Origin: Amphiplicatus metriothermophilus
GTDB taxonomy: Bacteria > Pseudomonadota > Alphaproteobacteria > Caulobacterales > Parvularculaceae
DNA: 64,000 nucleotides
Direction: 5' to 3'
Assembly: GCF_900199215.1 (NCBI RefSeq)
Contig: NZ_FZQA01000001.1
Location: forward strand, 895,313 to 959,312
Part shown: piece by piece, positions 25,538 to 34,873 of the stretch
Position numbering within the stretch: position 1 is the first letter of the stretch
Layout: every line of letters starts with the position of its first letter
Made by a program: the position numbers and the translations under genes
Notes under the pieces: model-generated
Told to the model about the DNA's origin: nothing
What the model saw: the letters and a program-made list of their open reading frames with translations, nothing else
The model's database searches: none

Positions 25538-25625
25538 GCCTTAAATCGGAACAAGGCGCGGCCCGGCGCCAGGCGCGCCTGAAAATCTCTGAAAAACGAA
25601 TATCTTGAACGTCTCGGGCCGCGAC

Positions 25626-26558
25626 TCAGTTCGCGGCCGTAAGGCTGGGCGAACCGCTGCTCGCTTCGGCTTCTTCATGCAGCCAGGCCTTGAAGGCCTT
25701 GACCGCAGGCGAAGACGAACGCGAGGCGGGGTGCACGATGTAATAGGCGAACGCGCTCGGCGTGGTCATGTCGAAAGGAATGACCAGCCGCGCCGCTTCG
25801 AGATCGGCGAGGGCGAGCTGGGACTTGGCGAGCGCGACGCCCCGTCCGGCGACCGCGGCTTCGATCACCAGGCTCGACTGGTTGAACTTCGGGCCGCGCG
25901 CGCCGTCGACGCCCTTGACGCCCGCCGCCTTGAGCCACATGGGCCAGGTCGGCGAGCTGTCGTCCTTGTCCGGGCTGCCGTCATGCAGCAGCGTGTGATG
26001 GACGAGGTCCTGCGGGGTTTTCAGCGGATGCTCGCCGGTCAGAAGCCGCGGGCTGCACACCGGCACGATGGTCTCCGTCATCAGATGCTCGACCACGAGG
26101 CCGGCATAGCCGCCGGGGCCGTAGCGGATCGCCACGTCCACGTCGTCGATCGAAAAATCGACCACCTCCATGTCAGCGGAAATCCACACGTCGATGTCGG
26201 GATGGCGCTCATGAAAGCGATCGAGGCGCGGCACCAGCCATTTCGCCGCAAGCGAGGGCGCGGCCGAGACGGTCAGGCGCCCGCTGTCGGCGCGCGCGGC
26301 CAGCAACCGGGCGGCGTCGGCGAGCTTGTCGAACCCTTCGCGCAGAACCGGCAGGCTGGCCTGCGCCTCGTCGGTGAGCAAAAGCGCGCGCTTGTGCCGG
26401 CGAAAGACCGGCGTGCCGATGAATTCTTCTAAAGCCTTGATTTGCTGACTGACCGCCCCCGGCGTGACATGCAGCTCTTCCGCAGCCTTAGTAAAACTCA
26501 AGTGCCGGGCGGCGGCTTCGAAGACGCGCAAGGCGTTTAGGGGCGGCAATCTCTTCAT
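25626..26558 (-). CDS. LysR-type transcriptional regulator, GcvA-like
   Basis: 310 aa. The N-terminal winged helix is GcvA-type: MKRLPPLNALRVFEAAARHLSFTKAAEELHVTPGAVSQQIKALEEFIGTPVFRR. The effector domain (about 90-300) contains GRLTVSAAPSLAAKWLVPRLDRFHERHPDIDVWISAD, the GcvA-group signature, and a WPMWLKAAG segment also typical of that group. The last 15 residues are Ser-rich. It is divergent from the sulfite-reduction operon with a 292-bp AT-rich intergenic region, so it may control cysG onward; GcvA itself regulates glycine cleavage in E. coli, and no gcv genes are present in this window. The regulon is therefore inference. Confidence 0.92.
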   Translation of the reverse strand: MKRLPPLNALRVFEAAARHLSFTKAAEELHVTPGAVSQQIKALEEFIGTPVFRRHKRALLLTDEAQASLPVLREGFDKLADAARLLAARADSGRLTVSAAPSLAAKWLVPRLDRFHERHPDIDVWISADMEVVDFSIDDVDVAIRYGPGGYAGLVVEHLMTETIVPVCSPRLLTGEHPLKTPQDLVHHTLLHDGSPDKDDSSPTWPMWLKAAGVKGVDGARGPKFNQSSLVIEAAVAGRGVALAKSQLALADLEAARLVIPFDMTTPSAFAYYIVHPASRSSSPAVKAFKAWLHEEAEASSGSPSLTAAN

Positions 26559-26677
26559 GGGAATCGCATACGCTCGGCGTATCGGTTTGTCGATAGTTTT
26601 TTAGTGAAACTCATCAGTTTTTTGCCGCTGAAGCCTTATGGTTGCATGGACGACGGCAGAATCTCGACAGCCGTCGG

Positions 26678-26692
26678 TTAACCGACGCTTAT
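26678..26692 (+). promoter_or_regulatory. Imperfect CtrA-like site upstream of cysG
   Basis: TTAA-N7-TTAT (TTAACCGACGCTTAT), matching 7 of the 8 fixed positions of the Caulobacter CtrA consensus TTAA-N7-TTAA. It lies in the 292-bp region between the LysR gene and cysG. A weak candidate. Confidence 0.3.
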
Positions 26693-26721
26693 CAACCCGT
26701 CGAGTCTGGGCTATCGCCCAG

Positions 26722-26847
26722 AATTTCTCAAGAGATTTAGAAATTTTATCGTTTGGTCTCATGTGGCGGCGCGACTAGGTTCAGGCCGTCGGCCGTCGAC
26801 GGCTGGACGTCGCTCGCCAAGGTTTGTTTGTCATTTAGAAATTCTAA
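26722..26847. promoter_or_regulatory. Candidate operator cluster upstream of cysG
   Basis: Three occurrences of one short element: AATTTCT (26722-26728) facing AGAAATT (26739-26745) with a 10-bp spacer, and a perfect palindrome TTAGAA-A-TTCTAA at 26835-26847, ending 3 bp before the cysG start codon. TTTAGAAATT occurs twice (26736-26745 and 26834-26843). The last copy sits where the ribosome-binding site should be. The likely binder is the divergent LysR protein or another regulator of sulfite reduction; unknown. Confidence 0.45.
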
Positions 26848-26850
26848 CGG

Positions 26851-28263
26851 ATGAAGCAATTTCCCGCATTCCTTGACCTTTCCGGCCGCCGGATCGTGAT
26901 CGCCGGCGGCGGCGCGGCGGCCCTGCAAAAGGCCAGGCTGTTCGCGGCCGCCGGCGCGGAGCTGTTCGTCGTCGGCCGTCCGCTCGTTCCCGCCCTGGCG
27001 GAAGAGCTGGCCGACAGGGCGGTCCTGATCGAGCGTACGGCCGTCGCCAATGATTTCGCGGCGGCGACGCTCGCCGTCGTCGCCGAGGACGATGAGGCCC
27101 GCGCCGAAGCCCTCGCGGCGGCCGCGCGCGAGCAGGGCGCGCTGGTCAATGTCGTCGACCGACCGGAGCTGTGCGATTTCCTTACGCCTTCGATCATCGA
27201 CCGCGGCGAGGTGGTGGTCGCCGTCTCGACCGGCGGGGCCGCGCCCGTGCTGGGCCGGCGCCTGCGCGCCCAGATCGAAACCCTACTGCCTGCGCGCCTG
27301 GGAGAGCTGGCGGCTTTCGCCCGTTCCTTCCGCCGCGCCGTCGCCGGCAAGGTCCCTCCGCCCCTCCGGCGCCGCTTCTGGGAGCGTTTTTTCGACGGCC
27401 CGCTCGCGGCGCAAGTCCTTGCCGGCGACGCGCGGGGCGCGCGCGAGGCGATGCTCGCCGAGATCAATCGCGCGGATGCTGAAGCCGCCGGCGAAGGCGT
27501 CGTCCATATCGTCGGCGCCGGTCCGGGCGATCCGGAGCTTTTGACTCTGCGCGCATTGCGGCTTCTGCAGGAAGCCGACGTCATTCTCTACGACCGGCTG
27601 GTCGGGGAGGAGATTCTCGCGCTGGCCCGGCGCGACGCCGCGCGCGTCTATGTGGGCAAGGCGAAGTCGAACCACGCCCTGCCGCAGGAGGAAATCGAGG
27701 CGCTGCTCGTCCGCTACGCCCGGGAGGGCAAACGGGTGGTGCGCCTCAAGGGCGGCGATCCTTTCGTCTTTGGCCGCGGCGGGGAGGAACTGGACGCCCT
27801 GCGCGCGGCGGGCGTTCGCGCATTCGTCACGCCGGGAATCACTGCGGCGACGGGCTGCGCCGCCGCGGTCGGGATGCCGCTCACGCACCGCGACCATGCG
27901 CAGGCGGTCACCTTCGTGACCGGCCACGCCAAAGGCGAGGGCGATCCCGATCTCGACTGGAGCGCGCTCGCCCGGCTCGGCCACACCCTCGTCGTCTATA
28001 TGGGCGTCGGCAAGGCCCGTCGGATCGCGGAAAACCTTATCGGCGCCGGCCGCGCGCCGGCGACGCCGGTCGCCGTCGTCGAAAACGGCGCGCGTCCCGA
28101 CCAACGCGCGCTTAAGGGAACGCTCGCCGAACTGGGCGCGCTCATCGAGGAGGGCGGCGTCAAGGGGCCGGCGATTCTCGTTGTCGGCGAGGTCGCGGCC
28201 CTCGCGGAGGCTTGCACGCTCGACGCCCTGGCGCGCGAGCTGGCGGAAAGGGCGGCGGCATGA
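26851..28263 (+). CDS. cysG: Siroheme synthase (CysG: dehydrogenase/ferrochelatase plus uroporphyrinogen-III methyltransferase)
   Basis: 470 aa, the full bifunctional length. It makes siroheme for the sulfite reductase encoded downstream. The N-terminal Met8p-like half (1-200) has the NAD motif GRRIVIAGGGAAALQKARL and the VAVSTGGAAPVLGRRLR segment that precedes the helical dimerisation region. The C-terminal SUMT half begins near 218: VHIVGAGPGDPELLTLRALRLLQEADVILYDRLV, then RLKGGDPFVFGRGGEELDALRAAG, TPGITAATGCAA, PLTHRDHAQAVTFVTGH. The next gene overlaps its stop by ATGA. No clear Shine-Dalgarno is seen before ATG 26851, where an AT-rich palindrome lies. Confidence 0.96.
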   Translation: MKQFPAFLDLSGRRIVIAGGGAAALQKARLFAAAGAELFVVGRPLVPALAEELADRAVLIERTAVANDFAAATLAVVAEDDEARAEALAAAAREQGALVNVVDRPELCDFLTPSIIDRGEVVVAVSTGGAAPVLGRRLRAQIETLLPARLGELAAFARSFRRAVAGKVPPPLRRRFWERFFDGPLAAQVLAGDARGAREAMLAEINRADAEAAGEGVVHIVGAGPGDPELLTLRALRLLQEADVILYDRLVGEEILALARRDAARVYVGKAKSNHALPQEEIEALLVRYAREGKRVVRLKGGDPFVFGRGGEELDALRAAGVRAFVTPGITAATGCAAAVGMPLTHRDHAQAVTFVTGHAKGEGDPDLDWSALARLGHTLVVYMGVGKARRIAENLIGAGRAPATPVAVVENGARPDQRALKGTLAELGALIEEGGVKGPAILVVGEVAALAEACTLDALARELAERAAA

Positions 28264-28547
28264 AGGCGATCACCGGCAACCGGCTGACGGACGGCGTCGT
28301 CGTCTATCTCGCGCCGGACGGAACGTGGACGGAGCGCCTCGAGAAAGCGCGCCTGTTCGAAAAGGAAGAGGCCGAGGCTGCGCTCGAGGCCGCGCGCCGG
28401 CGCGTCACGGAAATCGCCTCGGTCTATCTCATCGAAGCCGAGCCCGGCGGCAAGGCCGCCGGCCGCGAAGCCCTGCGCGAGACCATCCGCAACGCCGGCC
28501 CCACGGTCCGGCCCGATCTCGGCAAGCAGGCGGCGGGCCCGCGATGA
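28260..28547 (+). CDS. DUF2849 protein of the sulfite-reduction operon
   Basis: 95 aa from ATG 28260, overlapping cysG by 4 bp (ATGA). It matches DUF2849: MKAITGNRLTDGVVVYLAPDGTWTERLEKARLF...IASVYLIEAEPGG, ending ALRETIRNAGPTVRPDLG. It is found almost only between cysG and cysI in alphaproteobacteria, so it probably supports sulfite reductase assembly, electron supply or siroheme delivery, though no activity is known to me. Its stop overlaps the following GST gene by ATGA. Confidence 0.93.
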   Translation: MKAITGNRLTDGVVVYLAPDGTWTERLEKARLFEKEEAEAALEAARRRVTEIASVYLIEAEPGGKAAGREALRETIRNAGPTVRPDLGKQAAGPR

Positions 28548-29157
28548 GCGCGTATCGGATTTACGGCGACTGCCGCAGCGGCAACTGCCTCAAGGTTCGC
28601 TGGACGGCGGACTTCCTCGGCGTCGATTACGAATGGATCGACGTGGACGTGCTCTCCGGCTCGACGCGCACCGAGGCGTTTCTCGCCCTCAATCCGGCCG
28701 GACAGGTCCCCTGCCTCATCCTGCCCGACGGACGCCCGCTCGCCCAGTCGAACGCGATCGTGCTCTACCTCGCCGAGCGCCATGACGGCGCGCTCGTCCC
28801 CGCCGATCCCTTCGAGCGCGCCAAGGTGTTCGAGTGGCTGTTCTGGGAGCAGTACAGCCACGAGCCCTATATCGCCGTGCGCCGCTTTCAGAAGGCGTTT
28901 CTCGGCAGACGCGACGACGAGATCGATCCGAAGCTTCTCGCCGGCGGCCGGCGCGCGCTCGGCCAGATGGCGCTGCAGCTGGCGAAGACGCCCTTCATCG
29001 CCGGCGAGGCGCCGAGCGCGGCCGACATCGCGCTCGTCGCCTATACGCGCGTCGCCCATGAGGGCGGGTTCGATCTCGACGAGTTTCCCAATATCCGCGC
29101 TTGGATCGCGCGCGTCGAGCGCGCCTTCTCCATTTCGCCGGAAAGCGAGGCGGCCTG

Positions 29158-29158
<1 letters not shown>
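28544..29158 (+). CDS. Glutathione S-transferase family protein inside the cys operon
   Basis: 204 aa from ATG 28544 (MSAYRIYGDCRSGNCLKVRW). The N-terminal thioredoxin fold has NPAGQVPCLILPDGRPLAQSNAIVLYLAERH (cis-Pro before Cys, and the QSNAI glutathione contact, usually ESxAI). The helical C-domain includes FIAGEAPSAADIALVAYTRV and FPNIRAWIARVE. The catalytic position could be Ser12 or Cys15 in DCRSGNC. It overlaps DUF2849 by 4 bp and the cysI start by 1 bp (TGATG), so it is fully integrated in the operon. The usual order has no GST here; a role in handling sulfite-derived or glutathione persulfide species is a guess. Confidence 0.9.
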
Positions 29159-30799
<1,641 letters not shown>

Positions 30800-30813
<14 letters not shown>

Positions 30814-31267
30814 GCTGAAAGACGGCGTGCTGACCGTTTCGGCGGACCGCCCGGAGACCGAGATCACGCTGGAAGCCTGGCGCGCCGGCGCGCGGCCCGA
30901 AGGGGGGCGGTTCGCGCTCGTGCTGCCCAACGACGTCGACGTCGCCGAGGCCGCCGAGGCGCTGGCGCGGGTGGACGCGGTGATCCTTCATTTCCCCGTC
31001 TTCAAGGACGGGCGCGCTTACAGCCAGGCGCGGCTTCTGCGCGAGCGCTACGGCTATCGCGGCGAGATTCGCGCCCGCGGGGAGGTGCTGCGCGATCAGG
31101 TTCTGTTCATGGCCCGCGCCGGCTTCGACGCTTTCGAGGCGGCGGAAAAGGACGCGCCGGGCTTCGCCGAAGCGCTGTCGGAATTCTCCGTCGTCTATCA
31201 GTCCGCCGCCGACGGCGCGCTTCCCGCCTGGCGCCGCCGCGCCGCGGCGCGGGCGGCCGCCGCCTAG
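30800..31267 (+). CDS. DUF934 protein linked to sulfite reduction
   Basis: 155 aa from ATG 30800, inside the cysI 3' end. It follows the DUF934 pattern: LPNDVDVAEAAEALARVDAVILHFPVFKDGRAYSQARLLRERYGYRGEIRARGEVLRDQVLFMARAGFDAFE. The family is described as a probable oxidoreductase partner of sulfite reductase and is nearly always next to cysI. The N-terminal 30 residues are variable and the C-terminus is Ala/Arg-rich. It may provide structural or electron-transfer help to CysI. Confidence 0.93.
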
Positions 31268-31291
31268 GCCGGACGCGAGGAGAGAATCGTC

Positions 31292-32053
31292 ATGCGGTCT
31301 TCGGCGGCGATAGCGACGCGCGCGGATGCGGGAGGCGAGGAATCGCTCGACGCGCGGGCGCGCCGGCTGTCGGCGGCGGCCGGCGGGGCCGACGCGGCGG
31401 AAATCCTGCGCCGCGCCGTTCTGGAGGAGTTTCCGGGGCGGATCACGCTGGTGTCGTCCTTCGGCGCGGAATCGGCCGTGCTCTTGCACCTCATCGCGCA
31501 GGTCGCGCCGGCGACGCCGGTGATCTTCATCGACACGGGCAAGCATTTCGCCCAGACCCTGAGCTACCGCAAGAAGCTCGCTCGGGAGCTCGGCCTCGCC
31601 GACGTGCGCGACATCCGCCCCCGGCCGGAGGCGGTCGCGGCGGCCGACCCGGCCGGCGATCTGTGGCGGCGCGATCCGGACGCCTGCTGCACCCTGCGCA
31701 AGGTCGTCCCTCTCGAAGAGGCGCTCGACGGCTTCGACGCCTGGATCACCGGGCGCAAGCAGTTCCACGGGGGCCTGCGCGCCGCGCTGCCGGTGTTCGA
31801 AGCGGCCGATCCCTTCATCAAGGTCAATCCGCTCGCGCGCTGGGACAAGGCCGATCTCGACGCCTATGCGGCCCGCCACGGCCTGCCGCCGCATCCGCTG
31901 GTCGAACAGGGCTATCCTTCGATCGGCTGCTGGCCATGCACCCACCCGGCGGCGCCGGGCGAGGACGCGCGCGCCGGGCGCTGGCGCGGGGCGGCCAAGA
32001 CCGAATGCGGCATCCACCTCATCGGCGCGCGGCGCGCGCCGGCGGCTACTTGA
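31292..32053 (+). CDS. cysH: Phosphoadenylyl/adenylyl-sulfate reductase (Fe-S type)
   Basis: 253 aa. It reduces activated sulfate to sulfite, feeding CysI. The PP-loop nucleotide domain is LVSSFGAESAVLLHLIAQ. The cysteine pair CC (about 132-133, in DACCTLRKV), the pair C-W-P-C (about 213 and 216), and the catalytic Cys in TECGIHL (about 239) are all present. The CC...CxxC set binds a [4Fe-4S] cluster and marks the APS-reductase branch rather than the cluster-free PAPS form, so adenylyl-sulfate is the likelier substrate. It is the last gene of the operon, and no cysD/cysN is in the window. It overlaps the convergent gene by 8 bp. Confidence 0.95.
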   Translation: MRSSAAIATRADAGGEESLDARARRLSAAAGGADAAEILRRAVLEEFPGRITLVSSFGAESAVLLHLIAQVAPATPVIFIDTGKHFAQTLSYRKKLARELGLADVRDIRPRPEAVAAADPAGDLWRRDPDACCTLRKVVPLEEALDGFDAWITGRKQFHGGLRAALPVFEAADPFIKVNPLARWDKADLDAYAARHGLPPHPLVEQGYPSIGCWPCTHPAAPGEDARAGRWRGAAKTECGIHLIGARRAPAAT

Positions 32054-32633
32054 TGCGCTTTACCCGGATGGGACGGCTGAATCCCTCCACTTTTGCAATA
32101 TAACTGCCCAAAGCCGCGCGTTTGATCGTCACGACGTAAGACCTGTTTGGAGTAACATGTCCGTGAAATGCTGAGTCGGAATCGAGCTGACGCCAGACTT
32201 GACCGTTCTGCAGATAGATTGTGGCGCGCCTCCTTGAATTCAGATGAATGGATGTCGCCGCGGCTGTTATTTCTCGGAGGGATTCTTTTTTTTTCTCGGC
32301 GCGCAGTTCGTGCACGGATTCGGCGCCGAACTCTTCAATGCTTTGAGTGACTGTTCCGACGACCTCTCGCGGCGCCCCCGCTTCATTGTTCTCAGGGGCA
32401 ATGTCCGACCGACTGAATGCCGCATCGGCGGTCTTTTGCTGCACGGCCTCCGCCTTCGCCCTAGCGAGGCGCGCCGCCGCCGCGTCGAGGCAAGCGAGCC
32501 TTTGCTCGTCTGATGCGATTGCAATGCACGCCAGCACTTCCTCGATCGCCTTTTCCATCGGCGGTTCCTGGGCCAGCGCGCTTCCCGTCAGTAATACACA
32601 TATGAGAATCTCGCCTGCCATTAGCGGCTTCAT
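32046..32633 (-). CDS. Small exported protein with a C..I.D..RLACLD motif
   Basis: 195 aa from ATG 32633, preceded by GAGGGGG; the frame extends upstream but with a poor non-conserved N-terminus. A Sec signal peptide (MKPLMAGEILICVLLTGSALAQ) is followed by EEVLACIAIASDEQRLACLDAAAARLARA, the disulfide-type C..I.d..RLaCyD motif found in many exported proteobacterial proteins of unknown or lysozyme-inhibitor-like role. The C-terminal part is beta-rich (ATIYLQNGQVWRQLDSD, YVVTIKRAALGSYIAKVEG), a pattern common in the same proteins. The gene starts the lower-GC block and is convergent with cysH. A specific function cannot be given. Confidence 0.75.
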   Translation of the reverse strand: MKPLMAGEILICVLLTGSALAQEPPMEKAIEEVLACIAIASDEQRLACLDAAAARLARAKAEAVQQKTADAAFSRSDIAPENNEAGAPREVVGTVTQSIEEFGAESVHELRAEKKKESLREITAAATSIHLNSRRRATIYLQNGQVWRQLDSDSAFHGHVTPNRSYVVTIKRAALGSYIAKVEGFSRPIRVKRIK

Positions 32634-32783
32634 GCGAACCCCCTCTTCAATCTGGAACGCGACTACATACGCCTTGCGCCGGTCGGTCAAGTAAGCGAGT
32701 CTGCGCGCCCGAGCTGGTTCCGGCCAGGAGGGCGCGGCGATGTAGTATATGCAGCATATCTTATTGTTGCGGAGCAGTATCGA

Positions 32784-34586
32784 ATGAGCGAAACGCTTAC
32801 GCGAGAGCTTCATCGAGCGGCCGCGCTTTTTCAAGCCGGTGATTACGCCAAAGCTCTTGCTCTGTGCGAAGCGGTTTTGAAAGCCGCGCCGCGGAATGCG
32901 GAGGCGCTTCACCTCAAGGCCATGGCGCTTGGACGGCTAGGCCGGATCGAGGAAGCGGAGACGATCTTCCACGCGGTTTTGAAGATCCATCCCCGGAAGG
33001 CGGCTGTCTTGAGCAATCTGGGAAACGCGATGGCGGCCGCAGGGCGCCATCGCGATGCGATTAGCGCTTATCGTGAAGCGACTGAGTTGGAGCCGCATTT
33101 CGCCAACGCTTGGTACAATCTAGCAAGCGCGCTGATGGCGGAAGGCGATCTTGCTGGCGCGTTTGATGCGCTCACGCAAGTCGTTCGGCTGCAGCCCGAC
33201 AGCGCGAAGGCGCGGAATAATCTGGGCGTAGTGCTAAGGCGCTTGGATCGTCCGCAGGAGGCGATCGAGGCGTTCACGGCGGCGTTGCGGATCGACGCGC
33301 ATTACACGTCGGCGCTTATCAATCGCGGCAAGACGCTGCGGGAGCGGGGGGACACCGAAGCTGCGCTGCGTGATCTCAGGCGTGCAGTCGCTGCGGCGCC
33401 AAAATCTGCGGAAGCTCATTATGAGCTTGCCAACGCCTTACGTGCGGCAGGCGATATCGATCAGGCGAGGGCCTGTTATTTACGGGCTTTGTCGATCGCG
33501 CCGGACGCCGTCGAGATTCATGCCGATCTGGCCCGGATGTTATGGGAGGCCGGATGGAAAGATCGGTTTCTTGCCGTGCTGGACGCTCGCCTCGCGCAAA
33601 ACCCGACGCTAGGGCTCTTGGCGTTGCGTGCTGATCTGGCGTTTCGCAGCGGCGACATTCATGGATCTGAAGAGGCGGCGCTGCGCCTGCTGGAGCAGTC
33701 GGCGGTTGCGCTAGGCGCGATCCGATTGGCTAGAATCCGCCGAATGCAGGAACGGCACGAGGAAGCTGCCTCTCTAGCAGAGAAGGCCCTCGCCGCTGTG
33801 CCGGGCGATTTTCTGGTCCGGCATGAATACGCGGAAGCGCTGCTTGCCGCCGGCCAAGCGACGAAAGCCGTCGAGACGTTGGCATGTTCGCCGCCACGGG
33901 CCCACCTGCAGAAACATCTGGCTTTGCAAGCCTTGGCGTTGAGAGCCGCAGGCGACCTCTCGTATCGCCGGCTTTATGACTATGATCGTTTTGTCGCCAC
34001 CATATGTATAGATCCGCCTTCTGGATATGCGTCGGTCCATGAGTTTAATGCGGCCCTTTACGAGGCGCTGAAGCCATTGCATCGTGCGGCCAAGACCCGC
34101 CCCATCGACCAAACCCTCTATGGCGGGTCTCAATCCTTCGGCCGGTTATGGGATCAGCCAGATCCGGCGATTCAGGGGCTCAAACGGGCCCTCTTGGCTG
34201 CGGCGCGCAAATACGTTCGGCAACTGCCGAAGGATCCGACCCACCCTTTTCTGGCGGCCAAGACCGAAACGTTGCGTTGTGTGGGGTCATGGTCAGTGAT
34301 CCTTGAGTCTGGGGGCGGACATGTCGACCATATTCATCCTCAGGGGTGGGTGAGCGCCAGCTATTACGTGCAGATCCCGACCGAAGTTTCGGCCGCCGGA
34401 ACAAGAGCTGGTTGCCTGCGCTTGGGCGGCTCTGGGGTCGCAGGGCTGAACCTGCCGCCGGAGCGCTGGTTCAGGCCGATCCCCGGCACGGTGGTGTTCT
34501 TCCCCTCTTACATCTGGCACGGGGTGGAGCCGTTCACGGCGTCCGAGCCCCGTGTGACCGCGCCCTTCGATCTGGCCCCGGCCTAG
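32784..34586 (+). CDS. TPR protein with C-terminal 2OG-Fe(II) oxygenase domain
   Basis: 600 aa. Residues 1-360 are about ten tetratricopeptide repeats (AEALHLKAMALGRLGRIEEAETIFHAVLKIHPRKA, AVLSNLGNAMAAAGRHRDAISAYREATELEP, and so on). Residues 400-600 match the putative 2OG-Fe(II) oxygenase family: HVDHIHPQGWVSASYYVQIP gives the metal-binding His/Asp set, PGTVVFFPSYIWHGVEPF the distal His, and RVTAPFDLAPA the 2-oxoglutarate Arg. It probably hydroxylates a protein or metabolite held by the TPRs. The gene lies in a lower-GC block just upstream of a TonB-dependent receptor; such oxygenases often accompany receptor genes in related bacteria. Confidence 0.9.
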   Translation: MSETLTRELHRAAALFQAGDYAKALALCEAVLKAAPRNAEALHLKAMALGRLGRIEEAETIFHAVLKIHPRKAAVLSNLGNAMAAAGRHRDAISAYREATELEPHFANAWYNLASALMAEGDLAGAFDALTQVVRLQPDSAKARNNLGVVLRRLDRPQEAIEAFTAALRIDAHYTSALINRGKTLRERGDTEAALRDLRRAVAAAPKSAEAHYELANALRAAGDIDQARACYLRALSIAPDAVEIHADLARMLWEAGWKDRFLAVLDARLAQNPTLGLLALRADLAFRSGDIHGSEEAALRLLEQSAVALGAIRLARIRRMQERHEEAASLAEKALAAVPGDFLVRHEYAEALLAAGQATKAVETLACSPPRAHLQKHLALQALALRAAGDLSYRRLYDYDRFVATICIDPPSGYASVHEFNAALYEALKPLHRAAKTRPIDQTLYGGSQSFGRLWDQPDPAIQGLKRALLAAARKYVRQLPKDPTHPFLAAKTETLRCVGSWSVILESGGGHVDHIHPQGWVSASYYVQIPTEVSAAGTRAGCLRLGGSGVAGLNLPPERWFRPIPGTVVFFPSYIWHGVEPFTASEPRVTAPFDLAPA

Positions 34587-34604
34587 CCTTGCAACCGGGC
34601 GTCG

Positions 34605-34640
34605 TTAACCGCGCGATAACGGCGGTTAATGGCAGGTTAA
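34605..34640 (+). promoter_or_regulatory. CtrA-like box TTAA-N7-TTAA upstream of the TonB receptor
   Basis: TTAATGGCAGGTTAA (34626-34640) is an exact TTAA-N7-TTAA, the Caulobacter CtrA recognition pattern. Its first TTAA also forms the right half of an inverted repeat TTAACCGC/GCGGTTAA (34605-34629). It lies about 235 bp upstream of the receptor start, between it and the oxygenase gene. Confidence 0.5.
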
Positions 34641-34710
34641 AGCCGGCGCGCAATTATGTTGCGCAAATGTAACGCCGTTCAAATTGCTGGCGTTCCGCGA
34701 TGCAACTTGG

Positions 34711-34738
34711 TTGACGCATTCATGACGCAGACAATACG
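34711..34738 (+). promoter_or_regulatory. Candidate promoter of the TonB-dependent receptor
   Basis: TTGACG (34711-34716), 16-bp spacer, AATACG (34733-34738). The -35 is strong and the -10 weak. It would give a leader of about 130 nt before the GGAGGG Shine-Dalgarno at 34863. The remaining intergenic sequence is GC-rich with no gene. Confidence 0.35.
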
Positions 34739-34873
34739 CTCCGCGACAACTGCGCTGGTCTCGCGCGGGCGCGGCCGCTTCGGGGAAGCTTGTCCCGAGG
34801 CGGTCGGGCGATTGCTTCTGGGGATGCGATCGTTCGCCCGTGGCGCGGCGTGAGTTTAGCTCGGAGGGAAAAA

